A DNA stretch of 64,000 nt, taken from Actinomadura rupiterrae (GTDB lineage: Bacteria > Actinomycetota > Actinomycetes > Streptosporangiales > Streptosporangiaceae). The number at the start of each line of letters is the position of its first letter. Within the stretch, counting starts at the first letter, position 1. Under the pieces are notes generated by a model. It searched no databases, was not told the DNA's origin, and was given only the letters and a program-made list of their open reading frames with translations. This document shows, one piece after another, positions 58,632 to 64,000 of the stretch. The DNA lies in NCBI RefSeq assembly GCF_024172125.1, contig NZ_JAMZEA010000006.1:124001-188000 (forward strand). Direction: 5' to 3'. Both the position numbers and the translations under genes were made by a program.

Positions 58632-59924
58632 GTGCTCACGGCCTTTGCCCGGGCGTTCAGAACCCCGGACCTACGCAAGAAACTGCTCTTCACGATCTTC
58701 ATGATCGTGGTGTTCCGGATCGGCCAGAACCTGCCGACCCCGAACGTCAACGTCTCCGTCCTGAAGTCCACGGCGGACGCCGCGAAGAAGTCCAACCAGC
58801 TTTATGGTCTGGTGGACCTGTTCTCCGGTGGCGCGCTGCTGAAGCTGTCGGTGTTCGCGCTGGGCATCATGCCCTACATCACCGCCTCGATCATCCTGCA
58901 GCTGTTGACGGTGGTGATCCCGCGGCTGGAGGCCCTGAAGAAGGAGGGCCAGGCCGGCACCACCAAGATCACCCAGTACACCCGGTACCTGACGGTCGGG
59001 TTGGCGATCCTGCAGGGCACCGGGATCGTGGCGATGGCCTCGACCGGGAACCTGTTCCAGGGCAGCTCGGGCGCCGACATCCTGTACAAGACCGGGATCT
59101 TCCCGATCATCACGATGGTGATCTGCATGGTCGCGGGCACCGCGGTGATCATGTGGCTGGGTGAGCTGGTCACCGACCGGGGTGTCGGCAACGGCATGTC
59201 GATCCTGATCTTCACGCAGGTCGTGGCGGTGTTCCCGTCCCAGTTCTGGTCGATCTACAAGGCCAAGGGCGGGTTCGTGTTCACGCTGGTGATCGTCGTC
59301 GGGTTGGCGATCATGGCGGGTGTGGTGTTCGTGGAGCAGGCGCAGCGCCGGATCCCGGTGCAGTACGCCAAGCGGATGGTCGGCCGGCGGATGTACGGCG
59401 GGACCTCGACCTACATCCCGCTGAAGGTCAACCAGGCCGGCATCATCCCGGTGATCTTCGCCTCGTCGCTTTTGTACCTGCCGGTGCTGGCGACCCAGCT
59501 GTGGCCGAATGTGCACTGGCTGCAGAAGGTCCAGCCGTACCTCAAGCAGGACAACCCGTGGCACATGGCGATCTTCTTCGTCTTCATCATCTTCTTCACC
59601 TACTTCTACGTCGCGATCACCTTCAACCCCACTGAAGTCGCCGACAACATGAAGAAGTACGGCGGGTTCATCCCCGGCATCCGCCCCGGACGCCCGACCG
59701 CCGAGTACCTCGACTACGTCCTCACCCGCATCACGACGCCCGGCGCGCTCTACCTGGGCTTGGTGGCGCTGATCCCGATGGTCGCGTTCGCGTTGCTGAA
59801 CGCCACGCAGAACTTCCCCTTCGGCGGGACGAGCATCCTGATCGTCGTCGGCGTCGGACTGGACACGGTGAAGCAGATCGAATCCCAACTCCAGCAGCGC
59901 AACTACGAAGGCTTCCTGCGCTAA
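58632..59924 (+). CDS. secY: Preprotein translocase subunit SecY, outside the ribosomal operon
   Basis: A 430-residue SecY with ten helices forming the protein-conducting channel of the Sec system. Seen: AFRTPDLRKKLLFTIFMIVVFRIGQNLPTPNV (in parts), the plug and helix-2 region LVDLFSGGALLKLSVFALGIMPYITASIILQ (in parts), QVVAVFPSQFW, the SecA-binding loop RRIPVQYAKRMVGRR, and KYGGFIPGIRPGRPTAEYLD. It is complete and looks functional. Its neighbours are a hypothetical exported protein and a P-loop ATPase gene. The usual rplO upstream and adk-map-infA downstream are missing, so this is either a second secY or an unusual relocation. A strong terminator follows. Confidence 0.93.
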   Translation: MLTAFARAFRTPDLRKKLLFTIFMIVVFRIGQNLPTPNVNVSVLKSTADAAKKSNQLYGLVDLFSGGALLKLSVFALGIMPYITASIILQLLTVVIPRLEALKKEGQAGTTKITQYTRYLTVGLAILQGTGIVAMASTGNLFQGSSGADILYKTGIFPIITMVICMVAGTAVIMWLGELVTDRGVGNGMSILIFTQVVAVFPSQFWSIYKAKGGFVFTLVIVVGLAIMAGVVFVEQAQRRIPVQYAKRMVGRRMYGGTSTYIPLKVNQAGIIPVIFASSLLYLPVLATQLWPNVHWLQKVQPYLKQDNPWHMAIFFVFIIFFTYFYVAITFNPTEVADNMKKYGGFIPGIRPGRPTAEYLDYVLTRITTPGALYLGLVALIPMVAFALLNATQNFPFGGTSILIVVGVGLDTVKQIESQLQQRNYEGFLR

Positions 59925-59954
59925 CGCACCAGCCGCCGCGCTTTCCTTCCGCAT

Positions 59955-59995
59955 CCGCCCCGGTCACGGTTCCCCGTGCCGGGGCGGTTTCGTTT
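59955..59995 (+). terminator. Terminator after secY
   Basis: CCGCCCCGG plus CACGG (59955-59969, one bulged T) pairs with CCGTG plus CCGGGGCGG (59974-59987) to form a 14-bp stem with a small loop, followed by TTTCGTTT. It lies about 30 bp after the secY stop. Confidence 0.85.
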
Positions 59996-60169
59996 CCCTG
60001 CGCTCACGACCTACGGCCGAGGCCAGACCGTGCGCGTCTCGCCGCGCGAGGGTCCGGGCGGCGCGGGTACGGCCATGCGACAGCCCGTGGGGCAGACGGT
60101 CGGCGCGAATTCCGGAACCGTTCTGGTCTGGCGCTTCCTCGGCGTGGCGGGGCGGTTCATGATGGCGGC

Positions 60170-62542
60170 GTGACCGCACGACTGGTGGACCGGCTCGACG
60201 AGGCCCGGCGGCGGGGATTCGTAGGGCGGCGGGCGGAACTGGCCCGGTTCCGGGCCGTGCTCGCGGGCACGGACGACGCGCGGGTGCTGTTCGTCCACGG
60301 CCCGGGCGGGATAGGCAAGACCGCGCTGTTGCGCCAGTTCGCCTGGCTCGCCGGACGCGCCGGACGACGGACCATCTGGCTGGACGGCCGAGAGACACCC
60401 GCCGACGCGTCCGCCGTCCTCGCGGCACTTTCGTTAGAACGTTACGGTACCGTTCCGTCCATCAGGGTTGGCGGCCTCGCAGTAGAACGAGACCGCAATG
60501 GCTTGCCGTCAGAACGGGTCGGTCCCGTCCCGTCCATTGGCGACGGCGCCGTCATGTCGGATAGAGACGGCGACGGCCTGCCGCTTGGACGGAACGGTGC
60601 CGTCCCGTCCGGCATGGACACCAACGTCGCGCCGGGACAGGATGCACGTGCTTCGGGTGGTCGGGACGGGGACGTCCTGCTTGTGGTGGACACCTTTGAG
60701 GGGCTGCGGACGCTGGAGCGCTGGCTTCGCGACGAGCTGATCCCGTCGCTGCCCGACCGGTGGATCGTGGCGCTCGCCGACCGGGACCGTCCGTCCGCGG
60801 CCTGGCGCGCGGATCCTGGCTGGCGCGAGCTGCTGGCCGACCTCCCGCTGCGCAACCTGGACGCGGACGAAGCGGGCGAACTGCTCGACCGCCGCGGCCT
60901 CGCGCCCGGACGGCGGGACGCGGCACTGGCGTTCACCCGCGGCCATCCGCTGGCGTTGGCGCTGGTCGCGGACCTGCCTCCGCGGGACGGTCCGGCGCCC
61001 GCCGCAGAACCAGAGGTCCTGGCAACGCTGCTCAAAGCGTTCGTGGACCGCGTCCCCTCACCCGCACACCGACGGGCGCTGGAGACATGCGCGCTGGTCA
61101 TGACGGTCACCGAACCATTGCTCGCGGCCGTTCTGGATCCAGACGGGCGCGATCCCAGCGTCCCCAGCGATGACAGCGCCCTCACTGGCGCCTTCCGCAC
61201 ACAGCCGGACGCCTACCGCACACATTCCACCGGGTATCCCCCACAACCCGGCAGGCGGCCCGGCGCCGACGACGGACGGGCGGACGCGGCGGCGGTCTTC
61301 GAATGGCTGCGCGGCCTGTCGATCGTGGAGCACGGGCCGCGCGGGCTCGTCCCGCACGATCTGGTCCGCGAGGTGCTGGCCGCCGAGCTGGGCTGGCGTG
61401 ATCCGGCCGGACGCGAGGAGATCCGCGCCCGTGTGGCCGACCACCTGCGGGATCGGCTGCGCAGCGCGCCCCCGGCCATCCGGCAGACGCTCCTGCTCGA
61501 CCTGGTGTATCTGCATCGCGACCGGTCAGTGCTAGGCCGGTTCCTACCCGGACCTGCGGGTCTGGACGAGGGCCGGTTCGCGGTGACGCCGCCCGCGTCC
61601 GGCGACTGGCCTGTCCTGCGCGCCTGGGTCGTCCGGCACGAGGGCGAGGCGTCCGCCGCGTACTTCGACCTTTGGCAGGAGAGGCAGCCGGACGCGTTCC
61701 GGGTCGTCCGCGCGGACGGCGGCGACCCGGCTGGATTCTGCACCGTCCTGAAGCTGGAGCAGGTTGCGCCGGGCGAACGCCGCGACGACCCAGCAGTGCT
61801 GGGCGCGTTCACCCGACTCACCGGGGACGCCGCACTTCGCGGGGACGAAACAGCCGAGCTCGTCCGATTCTGGATGGCCGCCGACACTCACCAGGCGCTC
61901 TCCCCCGTCCAGACGTTCATCACCCTGCACATGGCACGCGCCGCACTGTCCACGCCGTTCCTTGCGGCGACGTTCCTCCCGTTCACCGACCCGGACTTCT
62001 GGGCGGACGGCTGCGCGCGACTCGGCTACGAACGCCTGCCCGAGGCGGACTTCGAGGTCGGCGGACGCCACCACGGCGTGTACTGGCACGACTGGCGGCG
62101 CGAATCGCCGCTGGCCTGGCTGTCCGGGCTGATCGAGCGCGAGACCGGCGAACCCCTTCCCGCCGCCGGAGCCGAGCCCCTCAGCAGGGTCGCGTTCGCC
62201 GAAGCCGTCCGCGAAGCGCTCCGCGGCCTGGGCCGGGCGGACGGCCTGCGCGACAACCCCCTGCTCACGACCTCCCTTGCTCTGCGTCCGGGAATGTCCC
62301 CGGAGGCAGCACTACGCTCCGCGATCGAGGACGCCGCCGACGAACTGGCGGCCTCCCCGCGCGACCTCCGCGCCCACCGAGCCCTCCACCACACCTACCT
62401 GCGTCCAGCCCCGACCCAACGCGACGCCGCCGAACTCCTGTCACTCCCGACCAGCACCTACCGCCGCCACCTGGCCACCGGCATCGACCGCCTGACCGAC
62501 CTCCTCTGGCGCCAAGAACAATCCGAACGCCCACCCACCTGA
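60170..62542 (+). CDS. P-loop ATPase with C-terminal helix-turn-helix and a repeat insertion
   Basis: A 790-residue STAND-like ATPase. After an N-terminal leader (FVGRRAELARFRAVLAG), Walker A is GPGGIGKT (44-51). Walker B is LLVVDTFEG with Asp174. Between them, residues 90-164 are three 25-residue repeats absent from the ordinary fold. Downstream: WIVALADRDRPSAAWR, LLDRRGLAPGRRDAALAFTRGHPLALALVADL (in parts), and a long helical region. The last 45 residues (RDAAELLSLPTSTYRRHLATGIDRLTDLLW) resemble a sigma-region-4/LuxR-type helix-turn-helix. It is probably a nucleotide-dependent signalling regulator. GTG 60170 is used; no operon partner is seen. Confidence 0.82.
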   Translation: MTARLVDRLDEARRRGFVGRRAELARFRAVLAGTDDARVLFVHGPGGIGKTALLRQFAWLAGRAGRRTIWLDGRETPADASAVLAALSLERYGTVPSIRVGGLAVERDRNGLPSERVGPVPSIGDGAVMSDRDGDGLPLGRNGAVPSGMDTNVAPGQDARASGGRDGDVLLVVDTFEGLRTLERWLRDELIPSLPDRWIVALADRDRPSAAWRADPGWRELLADLPLRNLDADEAGELLDRRGLAPGRRDAALAFTRGHPLALALVADLPPRDGPAPAAEPEVLATLLKAFVDRVPSPAHRRALETCALVMTVTEPLLAAVLDPDGRDPSVPSDDSALTGAFRTQPDAYRTHSTGYPPQPGRRPGADDGRADAAAVFEWLRGLSIVEHGPRGLVPHDLVREVLAAELGWRDPAGREEIRARVADHLRDRLRSAPPAIRQTLLLDLVYLHRDRSVLGRFLPGPAGLDEGRFAVTPPASGDWPVLRAWVVRHEGEASAAYFDLWQERQPDAFRVVRADGGDPAGFCTVLKLEQVAPGERRDDPAVLGAFTRLTGDAALRGDETAELVRFWMAADTHQALSPVQTFITLHMARAALSTPFLAATFLPFTDPDFWADGCARLGYERLPEADFEVGGRHHGVYWHDWRRESPLAWLSGLIERETGEPLPAAGAEPLSRVAFAEAVREALRGLGRADGLRDNPLLTTSLALRPGMSPEAALRSAIEDAADELAASPRDLRAHRALHHTYLRPAPTQRDAAELLSLPTSTYRRHLATGIDRLTDLLWRQEQSERPPT
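60437..60661 (+). repeat. In-frame tandem repeat, 3 units of 75 bp, in the ATPase gene
   Basis: Units at 60437-60511, 60512-60586 and 60587-60661 encode 25 residues each, starting ERYGTVPSIRVGG, ERVGPVPSIGDGA and GRNGAVPSGMDTN. Units 1 and 2 share most of D-R-x-G-D/L-G-L-P at their ends; unit 3 is the most diverged. The block sits between Walker A and Walker B. Confidence 0.85.
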
Positions 62543-62923
62543 AGCCCTCCGCGGCACGTCCGCCCACCCAACCAACCCAAGGCCCGCGAAGCTTCCTCGC
62601 AGAGGAATCCCGCCCCCGGAGCTTCCACGCACGGAAAGCTCACGCCTTCCGTAAGGGCAGCTCACCGCAGGTGATCAGCGCGCTGCGTGCGCTTGGGCAG
62701 CGCCGCGCGTGGGCACTGGCGGGGGCGCGAGGTGTGGGGCTTCCGCGCGGGGACGCGCGGTGTGGGGCTTCCGCGCGGGGACGCGCGGTGTGGGCTTTCA
62801 GGCGGGGGTGGGGCGCGTCCGGGAGGTCACCAGGCCGGACGGGCGGGCGGGGGCGTGAGGCGTGGGGAAGGCAGGTGCGGGGGTGCGGGGTTTGGAAGGT
62901 GCGAGGCGGGGTGGTGAGTGGGG
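62543..62923. other. 381-bp intergenic region with a short tandem repeat
   Basis: No gene is supported here. A 28-bp unit (GGTGTGGGGCTTCCGCGCGG, then GGACGCGC) is repeated at 62731 and 62759, with a partial third copy at 62787. Near 62610-62660 several short inverted pieces (CTTCCACGCACGGAAAG, then CGCCTTCCGTAAG) may fold. It separates the convergent ATPase and secreted-protein genes. Confidence 0.6.
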
Positions 62924-63313
62924 TTAGTTGAACTCGTTGTCGGAGAGGATGAGGAGCTGCTTGACGTAAACGCTGCCTGGGCTGTTGTTGTTCGCGCAGA
63001 GTTGGTACTGGCCGGCGCCCAGGAAGGTGCCCAGGGACGTGCGGCCTTCGCCGGTGAAGTCGGTGACGGCGCCGGGTGAGACGGCGACGGTCGTGCCGCC
63101 GGTCTTGCGGAGGCGGAAGGTGACGCCGGGGAGGTTCGCGTGCCCCTCGCCGCGCACCTGGTAGGCGGCGTTCTGGTAGACGCAGAGCTGGCCGTTCGCC
63201 GCGACCCAGCCATACGCCTGGGACGAGGCGCCGGCGGCGGACGCGGTGAGCAGCGCGGTCGCGGCGGTGGCCGCCGCCAGCGTTCCGACGGCGGCGATTC
63301 GCCTGATCTTCAT
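62924..63313 (-). CDS. Small secreted protein of unknown function
   Basis: A 129-residue protein with a clear Sec signal peptide (MKIRRIAAVGTLAAATAATA, cleavage near AGA-SS). The mature part of about 98 residues is beta-rich (GWVAANGQLCVYQNAAYQVR, then GVTFRLRKTGGTTVAVSPGA) with two cysteines (in QLCVY and QLCANN) that could form one disulfide. It may be a small extracellular beta-sandwich. I do not recognise the family. It is on the minus strand and has a 229-bp upstream gap containing short direct repeats (CCAGCGGACGGTC twice). Confidence 0.72.
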   Translation of the reverse strand: MKIRRIAAVGTLAAATAATALLTASAAGASSQAYGWVAANGQLCVYQNAAYQVRGEGHANLPGVTFRLRKTGGTTVAVSPGAVTDFTGEGRTSLGTFLGAGQYQLCANNNSPGSVYVKQLLILSDNEFN

Positions 63314-63542
63314 GGGTTGCCCCCTTCACGAGCGGCCCTCGGTTCGGGCCGGACGCGAGGAACGTACGGGCACGGAAGGTTCGGTTTCGAGGCCGTTCCG
63401 TGCCCGTTCTCCGTCCGATCAGTGCTCAGAGTGTCCAGCCTCAGCGCGGCGGCGCCCCCAGTCCAGCGGACGGTCAGTGCGAGGAGGTCCGAGCGTCGGT
63501 GGGGCCGGGCCCGGGGCCAGCGGACGGTCGGCGGTTCCAGCC

Positions 63543-64000
63543 TCAGCGGGGTAGGGAGGCGAACCAGCGGACGATCTGGCCCGGGGCGGTGACGTTGGTG
63601 CCCAGGTGGAGAGAGCCCTGGTAGAGGGGCCTGCCCAGGTTCTCCACCTGCGGGTTCGCGCCTCGGGTGCGGAGGGACGTGACGCAGTGGTCGGTGTTGA
63701 GCGTCGTCGCCTGCTCGTCGGTGTCGGCCCGGTAGAAGCGGACGGGCATGCGGGGCGTCCAGGCGGTGCAGACCTCGCCGTCGGTGCGCAGGGCGGCGGC
63801 GAAGCGGCCGGACGGGTGCTGGAGGACGGCCCAGCCGCGCGGGGTCAGCAGGTCGGCGAGGCGGTTCGGCATGCCGCGGAACATCTCCTGGCCGGGTGTC
63901 GTGCCGTCGAAGTACTTCTCGACGTGCTCGGCGTACGGGGACTGGAACACCTCCTGCGGTGTCCGGTAGATGCCGCCGTGGATGCGCTGCCAGGACGTCA
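63543..64000 (-). CDS. Alpha/beta-hydrolase C-terminal part (5' end outside window)
   Basis: The frame stays open to the window edge, with coding sequence upstream of the internal GTG 63950 (WQRIHGGIYRTPQEVFQSPY), so only the C-terminal 152 residues or so are seen. The segment SPYAEHVEKYFDGTTPGQEMFRGMP (in parts) and CTAWTPRMPVRFYRADTDEQATTLN with its Asp, then GSLHLGTNVTAPGQIVRWF with the His, match the end of actinobacterial secreted alpha/beta hydrolases. The nucleophile Ser would be off-window. Probably an extracellular esterase, lipase or peptidase. Confidence 0.65.
   Translation of the reverse strand, partial: TSWQRIHGGIYRTPQEVFQSPYAEHVEKYFDGTTPGQEMFRGMPNRLADLLTPRGWAVLQHPSGRFAAALRTDGEVCTAWTPRMPVRFYRADTDEQATTLNTDHCVTSLRTRGANPQVENLGRPLYQGSLHLGTNVTAPGQIVRWFASLPR

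Noticed and set aside
59976..60173. 65-codon frame between secY and the ATPase gene
   Set aside because: It begins inside the secY terminator hairpin and lacks a ribosome site.

Overview
The window reads as a chromosomal stretch of a very GC-rich, mycelial-type actinomycete. Support: GTG and TTG starts are frequent, genes are linked by 4-bp stop/start overlaps, and there is an F420-type luciferase-like oxidoreductase, a DUF574-type methyltransferase, many TetR regulators and secreted polysaccharide enzymes. A Thermomonosporaceae/Streptosporangiales member such as Actinomadura is my best guess, by inference only. I saw no rRNA, tRNA, phage, transposase or CRISPR genes.

Layout. 1-2.5 kb: amino-acid ABC permease (cut by the window edge), asparaginase and CutC in one tight operon. 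2.6-5.7 kb: a SAM methyltransferase and an unusual membrane protein whose extracytoplasmic half carries seven C-x4-C motifs. 5.7-12.4 kb: a ureohydrolase/NCS1-permease pair facing a TetR with a clear shared operator, then an amidohydrolase, an aldo/keto reductase and another TetR. 12.5-22.3 kb: membrane-anchored EEP nuclease/phosphatase, Tat-secreted phospholipase C, EF-hand protein, flavoproteins, a SnoaL-like protein and a chitinase. 22.5-26.3 kb: an SsuA/TauA-type ABC system with two permeases and a methyltransferase but no ATPase gene. 26.7-29.9 kb: P450 overlapping a UbiB-type kinase, with a divergent TetR. 29.9-37.7 kb: amidohydrolase, TetR and a complete Dpp/Opp-type ABC operon, with near-identical operator-like sites at both ends of the tetR gene. 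37.7-44.2 kb: SDR, FadR-type GntR, then an operon of SDR, AcoX-like ATP-NAD kinase and a divergent split P-protein (GcvPB/GcvPA). 44.3-51.6 kb: carbohydrate ABC importer with GH42 and GH63 enzymes. 51.7-55.5 kb: a small low-GC membrane gene, an ABCG-type exporter and a MOCOS-like class V enzyme. 55.5-56.8 kb: two adjacent minisatellites. 56.9-64 kb: BNR-repeat secreted protein, a secY outside its ribosomal operon, a P-loop ATPase with a repeat insertion, and secreted proteins.

How the genes fit together: most loci are self-contained uptake-plus-catabolism units, each with a nearby one-component repressor and recognisable dyad sites. The two themes that stand out are (1) the operon of a P-protein-like decarboxylase with an ATP-NAD kinase and SDR, lacking glycine-cleavage partners, with a perfect GntR-type palindrome on its promoter, and (2) repeated expansion of short tandem repeats, both between genes (31-bp and 38-bp arrays) and in frame inside enzymes (GH42, the P-loop ATPase, the EF-hand protein).
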